From positions 124,001 through 188,000 of the forward strand of contig NZ_DASVGN010000031.1 of assembly GCF_036379515.1 (NCBI RefSeq): a stretch of DNA of 64,000 nt, given 5' to 3'. Position numbers and translations under genes: made by a program. Within the stretch, counting starts at the first letter, position 1, and every line of letters starts with the position of its first letter. A model generated the notes under the pieces. The model was given only the letters and a program-made list of their open reading frames with translations, did not search any database and was not told the DNA's origin. Below are positions 1 to 8,563 of this stretch, one piece after another. Source of the DNA: Castellaniella sp036379515. GTDB lineage: Bacteria > Pseudomonadota > Gammaproteobacteria > Burkholderiales > Burkholderiaceae_B.

Positions 1-141
1 ACCTGTTGCGACCAGCCGATTTCGCGGCGTAAACTGAAAACGGCTCGGGGGAGTATAAGTGTCTTTTACGTCTGGATATTCCTGTACGCGATACTATTTT
101 CTGGTGGCGTGCGTCGGTACCAATTTCTGACAAGGAATGAA

Positions 142-1155
142 ATGAATAGTCAACTCCGCAAGCTGCTCGCCGCCTCTGGCGTCAGCGTTTTTTGCCTGGT
201 GGGGATGACGGCTGCTCGGGCAGCCGACCTCACCGTGCGCATTGCATGGTATATGCCGCCGCACACTGCGACCGCTGATCAGGGGCAAGCCTTCGCCGAT
301 GCCGTCACGAAGTTGAGCCATGGCAAAATCAAGGTCGAAACTTATCCTTCCGGGTCTTTGCTGAAAGAATCCAATATCGCCCAAGGCCTGAGCAATAACA
401 CCGTCAATGCAGCTATTTTCGGCATGCACTGGTGGTCCAAATACGAGCCAGCACTAGAATGGGATACTGTTCCGTTCCTGGCGGATGATGCCGGGGCCTT
501 GCTGAACGCATTGCATGGCAAGCTCGGTCAGGACGTGAATACTCTTCTGAACAAGCACAACGTCGAAGTCATTGGTTGGGGCTTCTACGGCTATGCCGAA
601 AGCTACGTCAACACCAAGAGGGCGATCAAGACTCCGACTGATTTGAAGGGCCTGAAGATGCGCTCCGAGGGCAAATTATCAGCCAAATTTCTGGCGGCCC
701 AGGGAGCCACGCCGGTTGCCGTGGATTCGAGCGAGGTCTACACGTCCCTGCAAAGCGGTAGCCTGGATGGTGCCGTGTCGGGTCTGTCCAGCATCGTGTC
801 GCGCAAATGGTATGAAGTCGGCCATTACATTACGGCCATCCATTACGTGCCGCTGGTCTACCCCATCCAGGTCAACGCAAAATGGTGGAAAGGCCTGACC
901 CAGGCACAGCGTGACATCATCGCCAAGGCTGCCGTGGGCACGGAGTCTCAGGCGGTTGCCGATATCGAGAAAGAATTCAACGACGACATCGCACTGTCAA
1001 AGAAGCATGGCAACGAGGTCTATCGTCCGACGGACGCCGAGCTGCAACAGTGGAAGGACACTGCAGGCGTCCAGGCTCGTAAGGACTACATTGCCGAGGT
1101 GGGTGCGCCCGGCCAGCAGATATTGAGCGACGTGGACGCTGCACTTAAAAAATAA
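142..1155 (+). CDS. dctP: TRAP transporter periplasmic solute-binding subunit (DctP family)
   Basis: Extracytoplasmic solute receptor that captures an organic acid in the periplasm and delivers it to the DctQM membrane unit. The 337-residue product has a typical Sec signal peptide (hydrophobic stretch about residues 8-22, cleavage after AARA) and then the DctP fold, with the family segment KTPTDLKGLKMRSEG in the middle. I chose the ATG at 142 because AAGGA lies 5 bases upstream at 132-136; a GTG at 109 is in frame. It heads a dctP-Q-M operon. The 65-base gap to dctQ holds a GC-rich inverted repeat (about 1172-1201) that may lower expression of the membrane genes. The substrate cannot be told from sequence. 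Confidence 0.93.
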   Translation: MNSQLRKLLAASGVSVFCLVGMTAARAADLTVRIAWYMPPHTATADQGQAFADAVTKLSHGKIKVETYPSGSLLKESNIAQGLSNNTVNAAIFGMHWWSKYEPALEWDTVPFLADDAGALLNALHGKLGQDVNTLLNKHNVEVIGWGFYGYAESYVNTKRAIKTPTDLKGLKMRSEGKLSAKFLAAQGATPVAVDSSEVYTSLQSGSLDGAVSGLSSIVSRKWYEVGHYITAIHYVPLVYPIQVNAKWWKGLTQAQRDIIAKAAVGTESQAVADIEKEFNDDIALSKKHGNEVYRPTDAELQQWKDTAGVQARKDYIAEVGAPGQQILSDVDAALKK

Positions 1156-1220
1156 TCGGTTGGGGGACAAGCCCGGGTGGGTGCGAGTACGCCTGCCCGG
1201 GTGCGTACAGGAGGATTCGC

Positions 1221-1748
1221 TTGGTTGATGATCAGACTTCGGCGGCGAGGTCGCAGCGCTGCGCGCAGGTTGTGCAGAGATGCGGCCAGCGCTTGGGTAA
1301 AGTGGTGGGCTATGTGTCCGCATTTCTCATGGTCGTCATGTCGCTGTCGATCATTCTGGGTATCGTCATGCGCACCGTGCACATCGATAATTCCTGGACT
1401 TACGATGTCGATCTGTTTTCGCTCATCTGGGTGGCTTTCGTGGGAGCTTCTTTCACCGCGTTGCGCGGCGAGCATGTCACCTCGGGTGTTGCTCTTGAAA
1501 ACATGCTCCCGCGGTGCGCTGGCCTGATGCTCGTGCTGCGCTTCGTCATTATCTCGGCCTTTCTGGTCGTGTTCACCATTTCCGGATTCGAGCAGTTCCT
1601 CAACAGTGTGCAGACACATGAGACGACGCTGGACGTCATGAGCTGGCCTGTCTGGATTCCTCACCTCGCCTTGCCCGTTGGCACGATCCTGTGGCTGGCT
1701 TTCGAAATTCACCACTTCGTTCGTGGGCTGGTTGCGGGGCGGGCCTGA
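1221..1748 (+). CDS. dctQ: TRAP transporter small permease (DctQ family)
   Basis: Small inner-membrane subunit of the TRAP transporter, which joins the binding protein to the large permease. The product has 175 residues and four predicted membrane segments (about residues 30-52, 66-86, 103-125 and 145-168), with a family-like FSLIWVAFVGASFTALRGEH stretch. The start is TTG, supported by AGGAGG at 1209-1214 six bases upstream; no ATG fits as well. The stop codon is one base before the dctM ATG, so the two are probably translationally coupled. Confidence 0.9.
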   Translation: MVDDQTSAARSQRCAQVVQRCGQRLGKVVGYVSAFLMVVMSLSIILGIVMRTVHIDNSWTYDVDLFSLIWVAFVGASFTALRGEHVTSGVALENMLPRCAGLMLVLRFVIISAFLVVFTISGFEQFLNSVQTHETTLDVMSWPVWIPHLALPVGTILWLAFEIHHFVRGLVAGRA

Positions 1749-1749
1749 C

Positions 1750-3042
1750 ATGATATTCATCATTACACTGGTGTCGCTGGGTGTCCTCCTGCTCCTGGGG
1801 GTTCCGATTGCCGTGTCGCTGCTGATCAGCGGCACTGCGGGTTACATGATGACGATAGGCGTCGGGCCTGGCATGACCGCCTTGGCGCAGCTTACATACA
1901 CCGATCTCAATTCTTTCGTGATCATTGCAATTCCCCTGTATATCCTCATGGGGCAGATCATGCTGAAGGGCGAGTCGGGCCGTGATCTGTTCGACTTTGC
2001 CCAGCGGGTCGTGGGCCGTTTGCCGGGCGGGCTCGCCGTTGCAGCCACTGTGGCCAGTGCCATCTTTGCTGCCATCTCGGGTTCGTCGACAGCAACTGCG
2101 GCGACGATAGGCTCCATCAGCATTCCCGAAATGTGTGACCGTGGCTACGACAAGCGCATGGCCGCCGGTGTTGTGGCCGTAGCGGGGACACTGGGGATCC
2201 TGATCCCGCCCAGCATTTCGTTCATCCTGTATTCTCTTGTGACGGACGCGTCCGTTGGCAAGCTGTTCATGGCCGGCGTGCTGCCTGGCATCATGCTGGC
2301 GTTCATGTTCTGCCTGTATTCCATCTACTGGGCATGGAACAGGAGCAGGCGCGGCAGCATTCAGCAGTCAATCGCCCGCGAACACGTGCCATTGACCTGG
2401 GGCATGCTGGGCAGCCTTCTGATGATTCCGCTCATTTTGGGTGGCATTTATACCGGATGGTTCACGCCCACCGAGGCAGCGGGTGTCGGCGTCATCTACG
2501 CGTTCTTCCTGACCACATGCTTTAAACGTACGCTGACCTGGCCTCGATTCGTCGATGCGTTGCGTGACAGTGTAGTAACCAGCTGCATGATTCTGATGCT
2601 GATTGCTGGCGCCGGTGTGTTCGGCAACACGCTCTCGCTGCTGCGAGTGCCCCAGGATTTTGCGATGTGGCTGGAAGGCCTGCAGCTTAGTCCCTGGCAG
2701 TTCATGATCGCGGTAAATCTGCTGTACCTGGTCCTCGGCATGTTCATGGATGCCTCCGCCGCCATTCTGGTGACTGTTCCTATCCTGCTGCCTGGCCTGG
2801 AGGCGCTGCACATCGACCTGATCTGGTTCGGTGTGATTCTGGTCATCAATATGGAAATTGGTGCTGTGACGCCGCCGGTGGGCATGAATCTGTTCGTGGT
2901 GAAGGGCCTGCGTCCCGATTACACGATCCGCGACGTGCTCGTAGGGTCGCTGCCCTATGCGGCTCTGGGTTTGGTAGGGCTGGCCCTGGTCGTGATTTTC
3001 CCGCAGATTGCTTTGTGGCTTCCGAGTATGGGTGTGCGGTAG
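1750..3042 (+). CDS. dctM: TRAP transporter large permease (DctM family)
   Basis: Large permease of the ion-driven TRAP importer. From the ATG at 1750 it has 430 residues, the usual length. Eleven to twelve hydrophobic segments are visible, and typical DctM stretches occur: the SGSSTATAATIGSISIPEM segment near residue 120, then GTLGILIPPSISFILY, and GAVTPPVGMNLFVVKG near the C terminus. The start is one base after the dctQ stop; an in-frame upstream ATG at 1678 lies inside dctQ and is not needed. Last gene of the operon. Confidence 0.93.
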   Translation: MIFIITLVSLGVLLLLGVPIAVSLLISGTAGYMMTIGVGPGMTALAQLTYTDLNSFVIIAIPLYILMGQIMLKGESGRDLFDFAQRVVGRLPGGLAVAATVASAIFAAISGSSTATAATIGSISIPEMCDRGYDKRMAAGVVAVAGTLGILIPPSISFILYSLVTDASVGKLFMAGVLPGIMLAFMFCLYSIYWAWNRSRRGSIQQSIAREHVPLTWGMLGSLLMIPLILGGIYTGWFTPTEAAGVGVIYAFFLTTCFKRTLTWPRFVDALRDSVVTSCMILMLIAGAGVFGNTLSLLRVPQDFAMWLEGLQLSPWQFMIAVNLLYLVLGMFMDASAAILVTVPILLPGLEALHIDLIWFGVILVINMEIGAVTPPVGMNLFVVKGLRPDYTIRDVLVGSLPYAALGLVGLALVVIFPQIALWLPSMGVR

Positions 3043-3099
3043 GCGAAACCCGGCGCTCTGACAAGGATGATTCGACGGTTCAGAGTCTAGAGGCTTCAG

Positions 3100-3280
3100 G
3101 TTGATTTCTAGGGACTTCCCTAAGTGATATTCAAATTGGCTGCGGGCATAATGGTGCCCATGCAGGTGAGGAGACAGCCCTGCTTGGGCACCAGCGCACA
3201 AAGACGGCGCTTTCATTTGTGGCAGTACCCATAAAAACGAGAATTTGGTGGAGCCGATGACAAGAGTCATCGGCTCCTTC
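3100..3280 (+). ncRNA. candidate structured RNA (unassigned) after the TRAP operon
   Basis: This stretch has no convincing reading frame but unusually dense inverted repeats: a small hairpin at 3109-3122; an 8-bp stem 3152-3159/3186-3193 with an inner CAGG/CCTG helix (3163-3166/3179-3182) across a 3x3 internal loop; a third stem AGCGC/GCGCT (3193-3197/3207-3211); and a perfect 12-bp stem at 3250-3277. It could be a small RNA ending at the last hairpin, or the 3' trailer of dctM. I do not recognise it as 6S, 4.5S, tmRNA or a known riboswitch. Low confidence. Confidence 0.25.
3250..3277. terminator. strong hairpin, probable bidirectional terminator
   Basis: Perfect 12-bp stem GGAGCCGATGAC/GTCATCGGCTCC with the four-base loop AAGA. 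It lies between the plus-strand TRAP operon and the minus-strand emrE, which converge here. The T-rich tail is weak on both sides, so factor-independent termination is likely but not certain. Confidence 0.6.
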
Positions 3281-3328
3281 CATTTCTGCCGTATGCAGCA
3301 TTCCACCACGCGGGCGTCCGCCTGCTGC

Positions 3329-3658
3329 TCAGTGGCCCGCGCTGCCTGAAAACACGTTCAGCACCAATACGCCCGCCAAAATCAGGCCGATTCCTATGAC
3401 CCCGGCTGCGTTCAATGCCTGATTGAAGACAAAATAGCCAATTGCGGCGATGGCCACGATGCCCACTCCCGACCAGACTGCGTAGGCAATGCCTACTGGG
3501 ATCGTCCTGAGCGCGAGGGCCAGCAGGTAAAACGCGATCCCATAGCCTACGAGCGTGATGCCTGAGGGGCCTAGGCGCGTGAACCCATGCGAGGCCTTCA
3601 GCGCCGTGGTGGCGACGACTTCGGCGGCAATGGCGATGGTCAGATAGAGCCAGCTCAT
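3329..3658 (-). CDS. emrE: small multidrug resistance (SMR) exporter, EmrE-type
   Basis: Proton-coupled exporter of quaternary cations, acting as a dimer in the inner membrane. The 109-residue product has four membrane helices and the SMR hallmarks: the essential membrane Glu at residue 13 (AAEVVATTALK), GFTRLGPS after helix 1, and AYAVWSGVGIV in helix 3. These match EmrE/Qac members better than the guanidinium-exporting SugE/Gdx group. The start ATG overlaps the stop of the Smr-domain gene (ATGA at 3655-3658), so the two are translationally coupled. Last gene of the trxB-smr-emrE set. Confidence 0.9.
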   Translation of the reverse strand: MSWLYLTIAIAAEVVATTALKASHGFTRLGPSGITLVGYGIAFYLLALALRTIPVGIAYAVWSGVGIVAIAAIGYFVFNQALNAAGVIGIGLILAGVLVLNVFSGSAGH

Positions 3659-4440
3659 GCGGGATGCGTATTGCGGATATGGGGCTTCGAGAGTGGCTGC
3701 AACAGAGCCGTCACGGCTCCAGCGCCACCGTCTGGTTCTGCGCACTCGACCCAGGCCTGCACCGCCAACAGTCGGCACAGATGAATACGAGCCGCCTGCT
3801 TGAGCACTGGGGTTCCGTCTCGCGATCCTATGCCCTTTCCGTGGACGATGCGCACGCAGCGAATGTCGTGTTCTGCACAGGTCGCGATGAAGCGGTCCAG
3901 GCGCTCGTGCGCCTGTTCTTCTGTGCTGCCATGCAGGTCCAGGATGGCTTCGGGGAGCCATTTTCCCTTGCGCAGGCCCCTCAAGAGGTCGGTGCCACAA
4001 CCGGTCTGGAGAAATTCCCGCGCGTCCGGATCCATCGCTGTCGGGATGCGGCGGTGGCTGCGTGGTGGCGGCGCCTGTGTGCTGGCGTCTTCGCCTTGTG
4101 CCTGAGTACGCCGCATGCGCAGGATCGCCTCGGGCTCGCGGCGCAAACGCGTCCGTGCGCGGCTGCCATGGCGGGCCAGAGGTTTGACGAAGCGCATGGC
4201 CTGCTCGAGGAGCACACGATCGGCGGGATCTAGCGAAGCCGCCGCGGGTAACCGCGGCGCGTCTGCGCGCTGTCCCGCGGCCTGTCCCGTTTGAACGGCC
4301 GAATTGGCAGGAGAGCGCTGCACTCTTATCTTGGCTGAGGTGCGCGTCGCTGTGGTGTCTTTGCCCCCAGTCACTGGCTCCTGAGCCGCCTTGGCCCGCA
4401 GCTGGCGGAGGTCGGCCAGCGTGGCCTTAGAGGTCTTCAT
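3655..4440 (-). CDS. Smr domain-containing protein
   Basis: Protein of 261 residues with a basic, low-complexity N-terminal half and a C-terminal Smr domain (about residues 170-255). The domain carries the two signature motifs, LDLHG followed by TEEQAHERLDRFI, and IVHGKGIGSRDG. Smr domains bind nucleic acids and some are nucleases; the role here is unknown. The ATG at 4440 is preferred over an upstream in-frame start at 4527, which would lie deep inside trxB. It overlaps the trxB end by 14 bases and the emrE start by 4, so all three are probably co-transcribed. Confidence 0.85.
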   Translation of the reverse strand: MKTSKATLADLRQLRAKAAQEPVTGGKDTTATRTSAKIRVQRSPANSAVQTGQAAGQRADAPRLPAAASLDPADRVLLEQAMRFVKPLARHGSRARTRLRREPEAILRMRRTQAQGEDASTQAPPPRSHRRIPTAMDPDAREFLQTGCGTDLLRGLRKGKWLPEAILDLHGSTEEQAHERLDRFIATCAEHDIRCVRIVHGKGIGSRDGTPVLKQAARIHLCRLLAVQAWVECAEPDGGAGAVTALLQPLSKPHIRNTHPA

Positions 4441-5386
4441 TCTCCAGCCAGCGTTGTGCGTCCAGCGCGGCCATGCAGCCGGTGCCAGCGCTGGTGATGG
4501 CTTGGCGGTAGACGTGATCCTGAACATCGCCTGCGGCGAAAACGCCGGGCACCGAGGTCATGGTGGCCATTCCCTGCAAGCCACCATGGGTGACGATGTA
4601 GCCGTTTTCCATGGTGATCTGGCCTTCGAAAATGGTTGTGTTGGGCTTGTGCCCAATGGCGATGAAAGCGCCCAACGCGGCCAGGTCTTCCGTGTTGCCT
4701 GTCTGATTGTTGCGCAGCCTCACGCCAGTGACGCCCGATTCGTCACCTAGCACCTCTTGCAGTTCGCTAAAGAGCTTGAGGCGCATGTTGCCGTGTTCGA
4801 CTTTTTCCATCAACTTGTCCACCAGGATAGGCTCCGCGCGGAATTTGTTGCGACGATGGATGAGGGTGACGGTCTTGCAGATGTTGGATAGATAGAGTGC
4901 CTCTTCGACGGCCGTATTGCCGCCCCCCACTACAACCACGTCCTGGTTCTTGTAGAAAAAGCCGTCGCAGGTCGCGCATCCGGACACCCCGCGGCCCATG
5001 AAGCTTTGCTCGGACGGCAGGCCCAGGTATTGGGCTGACGCGCCTGTGGCAACAATCAAGGAATCGCAGGTGTAGGTTTCACCGGTGTCGCCCGTCAGGA
5101 CGAAGGGGCGTACGGAAAGATCTACCTTGGCGATGTGGTCGAACACGATGTCGGTGTTGAAGCGCTGGGCGTGTTCAAGCAGACGCTGCATCAGGTCGGG
5201 CCCCTGGACTCCGGCCACGTCAGCGGGCCAGTTGTCGACTTCGGTAGTCGTCATGAGCTGACCTCCCTGTTCCAGACCCGTGATCAGCACGGGCGACAGG
5301 TTGGCGCGGGCTGCGTAGACGGCGGCCGTGTAGCCGGCGGGTCCTGAGCCCAGTATCATCACTTTCGCGTGTTTTGCGGTAGACAT
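4427..5386 (-). CDS. trxB: thioredoxin reductase
   Basis: NADPH-dependent flavoenzyme that reduces thioredoxin in the cytoplasm. From the ATG at 5386 it has 319 residues, the family's usual size. The FAD-binding GSGPAG lies at about residues 13-18, the redox-active CATC pair is in GCATCDG near residue 136, the NADPH-binding GGGNTAVEEA follows, and the C terminus has FAAGDVQDHVYRQA. An in-frame ATG at 5404 and a TTG at 5407 would add a few residues; 5386 fits the family alignment (STAKHAKVMILGSGPAG). It diverges from ftsK, with an ATTATAAT element between them. Confidence 0.95.
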   Translation of the reverse strand: MSTAKHAKVMILGSGPAGYTAAVYAARANLSPVLITGLEQGGQLMTTTEVDNWPADVAGVQGPDLMQRLLEHAQRFNTDIVFDHIAKVDLSVRPFVLTGDTGETYTCDSLIVATGASAQYLGLPSEQSFMGRGVSGCATCDGFFYKNQDVVVVGGGNTAVEEALYLSNICKTVTLIHRRNKFRAEPILVDKLMEKVEHGNMRLKLFSELQEVLGDESGVTGVRLRNNQTGNTEDLAALGAFIAIGHKPNTTIFEGQITMENGYIVTHGGLQGMATMTSVPGVFAAGDVQDHVYRQAITSAGTGCMAALDAQRWLENEDL

Positions 5387-5417
5387 CACAGAAAATCCAT
5401 TCATCAATGACCCCGCA

Positions 5418-5425
5418 ATTATAAT
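5418..5425. promoter_or_regulatory. palindromic -10-like element between trxB and ftsK
   Basis: The sequence ATTATAAT reads as TATAAT on both strands in the short divergent gap. No good -35 box is visible on either side. For ftsK the ATG at 5432 is only 6 bases after the element, so a transcript from it would be nearly leaderless or would use a later start. Confidence 0.4.
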
Positions 5426-5431
5426 GACGCG

Positions 5432-7786
5432 ATGGCAAGAATTCCGGCACCCTCGTCCCGCTCCTCCCGCAATGTGCGTAATGGCCCTTCGCCCATGCAG
5501 TCACGCCTTTCAGGCTTGCTGCGCGAAGCCCGCTGGATCCTGATGGCGGTCGTTGCCGCTTGGCTGGTCCTGGTGCTGGCAACCTGGCATAAATCCGACC
5601 CGGGTTGGTCGCATTCCATCTATAGCGGACCCACGCTGAACTGGGGCGGCACATTCGGTGCCTACGTGGCCGACCTGCTGCTGTATCTGTTTGGGGCTTC
5701 TGCGTGGCTTTGGGTGCTTTGGCTGGGGCGGCGTGTCGCGGCTGGTTTTTATCGCCTGACGCGCGTAGTCCTGCCAACCAAGGTCCCCGAGCTCCTTCCG
5801 CGCGTGCGCTGGGAAGTCGGCATAGGCTTCACCTTGCTGTTTTTGGGCTGCATGGGGATTGAAGCATTGCGGCTCAAGGACTGGGGGGCGGCGCTTCCTG
5901 CTGGTGCGGGGGGGCAACTGGGGCGGCTCCTGGCAACAAGTCTTGCCGAGCTCATGGGAAGTGCAGGCAGCACCTTGCTTTTGCTGGCGTTCATCGTCAT
6001 GGGGTCCAGCCTGTTTTTCGGTTTTTCCTGGCTGACGGTCTCCGAGCGCGTGGGACTCCATCTGGAGCGCGGCGTGCGCGGAATCCTGAATCTGAAGAAT
6101 GCCTGGCTGGATCGCCGGGTGGGGGTCACGGCCCAGGCAGAACGCCAGGAACTGGTCGAAACGCGTCAGACCCAGCTCGTGCATGAGCAGCCTGTGCGAA
6201 TCGAGCCGTCGGTCACCTCGGTGCCCAAATCACCTCGTGTCCTGCAAGAAAAGCAGCAGACCCTGTTCACTGCCAAAGACGATCCCGACATGGCGGGGCG
6301 GCTGCCGGCGCTCAGCCTGCTCGATCCTGTGGAGCAGACAGGCGAAACCGTTTCTCCAGAGACCATTGAATTCACGTCCAGGCTCATCGAAAAGAAGCTG
6401 TCCGATTTTGGCGTCAGCGTCACGGTCGTGTCGGCACAGGCGGGGCCGGTCATCACGCGGTACGAAATCGAACCCGCTACAGGGGTCAAAGGAAGCCAGA
6501 TCGTCAATCTGGCCAAGGACCTGGCCCGCGCACTGAGCCTGGTGCGCATCCGAGTGGTGGAAACCATCCCGGGCAAGAACTTGATGGGGCTCGAGCTGCC
6601 CAATCCTCGTCGTCAGATGGTCAGACTCTCTGAAATTCTGGGGTCTCAGGTCTACCATGCGAGCAGCTCGCTGCTGACCATGGCCTTGGGCAAGGATATC
6701 GCGGGCAACCCGGTGGTGGCAGACCTTGGCAAGATGCCGCACCTGTTAGTGGCCGGAACGACCGGGTCCGGAAAGTCAGTAGGCATCAACGCGATGATTC
6801 TGTCTCTGCTCTACAAGGCAGATGCCAGCCAGGTGCGCCTGATCCTGATCGACCCCAAAATGCTGGAGATGTCGGTGTACGAAGGCATTCCGCATTTGCT
6901 GGCGCCAGTGGTGACCGACATGCGCCATGCTGCCAACGCCCTGAACTGGTGCGTGTCCGAGATGGAAAAGCGCTACAAGCTCATGAGCAAATTGGGCGTG
7001 CGTAATCTTGCGGGCTACAACACCAAGATCCGTGAGGCGCAGAAGCGCGAAGAAACCATCCCCAACCCGTTCTCGCTGACGCCTGATGCACCGGAGCCGC
7101 TGGGCACCATGCCCATGATCGTGGTCATCATTGACGAGCTGGCCGATCTGATGATGGTGGTGGGCAAGAAGGTCGAAGAGCTCATCGCCCGGCTGGCGCA
7201 GAAGGCCCGTGCAGCGGGCATTCACCTCATACTGGCAACCCAGCGGCCTAGCGTCGACGTGATCACGGGGCTCATCAAGGCCAACATCCCCACTCGAATC
7301 GCGTTTCAGGTGTCCTCAAAGGTCGATTCGCGCACCATTCTCGACCAGATGGGGGCCGAGGCCCTGCTGGGGCAAGGTGACATGCTCTATCAGCCACCGG
7401 GTTCCAGTGTCCCTACGCGGGTGCATGGGGCTTTTGTGCATGACGATGAGGTTCACCGTGTGGTCGAAGCGCTGAAGGCCGAGGGTGAGGCCAATTACGT
7501 TGATGGCGTGCTCGATGGCGCTCCTGGCGAAACCGGTGATGGCGTCAGTTCGGTCACCGGGTTTGCCGATCAGGAGTCCGATCCTTTGTATGATCAAGCG
7601 GTGGAAATCGTCTTGCGCAATCGCCGTGCGTCGATTTCTTCCGTGCAGCGCCACCTGCGGGTGGGGTATAACCGAGCTGCGCGACTTCTCGAGCAGATGG
7701 AGCGCTCAGGCTTGGTGTCTGCCATGCAGCCCAATGGCAACCGCGAAATCCTTGCGCCAGCCGGCGGTGCGACCGATGACGAATAA
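5432..7786 (+). CDS. ftsK: DNA translocase FtsK
   Basis: Septum-anchored hexameric DNA pump that segregates chromosome termini and activates XerCD recombination. The 784-residue protein has four N-terminal membrane segments (residues about 35-210), a short linker (about 210-290) and the motor. The motor has Walker A AGTTGSGKSVG at about residue 440, IDPKMLEMSVYEGIPHL, the VVIIDELADLMM Walker B near 565 and LATQRPSVDVITGLIKANIP. A winged-helix gamma domain at the C terminus (RRASISSVQRHLRVGYNRAA) would read KOPS sites. The linker is much shorter than in E. coli, as is usual in Bordetella-like species. An in-frame ATG at 5494 is an alternative start. Confidence 0.96.
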   Translation: MARIPAPSSRSSRNVRNGPSPMQSRLSGLLREARWILMAVVAAWLVLVLATWHKSDPGWSHSIYSGPTLNWGGTFGAYVADLLLYLFGASAWLWVLWLGRRVAAGFYRLTRVVLPTKVPELLPRVRWEVGIGFTLLFLGCMGIEALRLKDWGAALPAGAGGQLGRLLATSLAELMGSAGSTLLLLAFIVMGSSLFFGFSWLTVSERVGLHLERGVRGILNLKNAWLDRRVGVTAQAERQELVETRQTQLVHEQPVRIEPSVTSVPKSPRVLQEKQQTLFTAKDDPDMAGRLPALSLLDPVEQTGETVSPETIEFTSRLIEKKLSDFGVSVTVVSAQAGPVITRYEIEPATGVKGSQIVNLAKDLARALSLVRIRVVETIPGKNLMGLELPNPRRQMVRLSEILGSQVYHASSSLLTMALGKDIAGNPVVADLGKMPHLLVAGTTGSGKSVGINAMILSLLYKADASQVRLILIDPKMLEMSVYEGIPHLLAPVVTDMRHAANALNWCVSEMEKRYKLMSKLGVRNLAGYNTKIREAQKREETIPNPFSLTPDAPEPLGTMPMIVVIIDELADLMMVVGKKVEELIARLAQKARAAGIHLILATQRPSVDVITGLIKANIPTRIAFQVSSKVDSRTILDQMGAEALLGQGDMLYQPPGSSVPTRVHGAFVHDDEVHRVVEALKAEGEANYVDGVLDGAPGETGDGVSSVTGFADQESDPLYDQAVEIVLRNRRASISSVQRHLRVGYNRAARLLEQMERSGLVSAMQPNGNREILAPAGGATDDE

Positions 7787-7864
7787 CAGTCTTTGGCTTG
7801 GGGCGCGACCTCGCGTGCGTACGCACAGAAGTCCTTGGGGGTCGCCTCAACATTTTCGGGATTC

Positions 7865-8563
7865 ATGATGAAATTTGGTGAGACAGGGACATATAAGAGT
7901 ATTGATGGCGCCAGGATCTCGGCGCGTCGGTTTCTGGTGTGCGCCGGAGCCACTCTGTTGGCGATGTTGTTCGTGGCGCTGCCGCAGCGGTCGTTTGCGG
8001 CCAGCGCACAGCAGCAGCTGCAATCTTTCGTGGATACGATCCACTCTGCCACGGGCCAATTCCAGCAGGACCGTTCTGGCGACGGGGCTGGCGGGCAGCG
8101 CTCTCAAAGCGGCACGTTTGCGTTTCAACGCCCTGGAAAGTTCCGTTGGCAGGTGACCAAACCTTATGCGCAGTTGATCGTGTCTGATGGCCGTCATGTC
8201 TATCAATACGACCCGGATCTGGATCAGGTGACGGAGCGCACTGCCAGCCAGGCCGTGGGGGCTTCTCCAGCGGCGTTGCTGTTTGGATCAGGGTCGCTCA
8301 GCGATGCCTTCACGCTCACCAGCCAGCCGGACCATGACAACCTTCAGTGGCTGCGGGCCACACCCAAGACCTCGAATGCAGGTTTCACTCATGTGGACAT
8401 CGGCTTTTCAGGTGGGATTCCCGTGCGGCTCGAGCTGCTCGATGCGTTTGGCCAGACCACGCGCATCACACTGAGCCAGATGGTCACCAATCCCACCATT
8501 GCGGCGGATCAGTTCCAGTTCACGCCTCCCAAAGGGGCAGCACTGGTGAAGATGAATGAATGA
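7865..8563 (+). CDS. lolA: outer-membrane lipoprotein carrier protein LolA
   Basis: Periplasmic chaperone that takes lipoproteins from the LolCDE complex to LolB at the outer membrane. The 232-residue product has a long basic N region and a hydrophobic core ending at SFAAS, followed by a LolA domain with DTIHSATGQFQQ, RPGKFRWQVTKPY and DGRHVYQYDPDLDQVT. The start is ATG 7865 or 7868; upstream in-frame codons from 7793 would place the signal peptide too far in. Its stop overlaps the rarA start by four bases (ATGA), and the ftsK-lolA-rarA order is common in proteobacteria. Confidence 0.93.
   Translation: MMKFGETGTYKSIDGARISARRFLVCAGATLLAMLFVALPQRSFAASAQQQLQSFVDTIHSATGQFQQDRSGDGAGGQRSQSGTFAFQRPGKFRWQVTKPYAQLIVSDGRHVYQYDPDLDQVTERTASQAVGASPAALLFGSGSLSDAFTLTSQPDHDNLQWLRATPKTSNAGFTHVDIGFSGGIPVRLELLDAFGQTTRITLSQMVTNPTIAADQFQFTPPKGAALVKMNE

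Noticed and set aside
1086..1835. 249-codon minus-strand frame opposite dctP/dctQ
   Set aside because: Antisense to two well-supported TRAP genes and rich in His, Arg and Asp, as shadow frames are here.
3100..3280. Guanidine (ykkC) riboswitch for the SMR gene
   Set aside because: The element is downstream of emrE, not upstream, and the conserved ykkC blocks are absent; the exporter is also EmrE-like rather than a guanidinium exporter.
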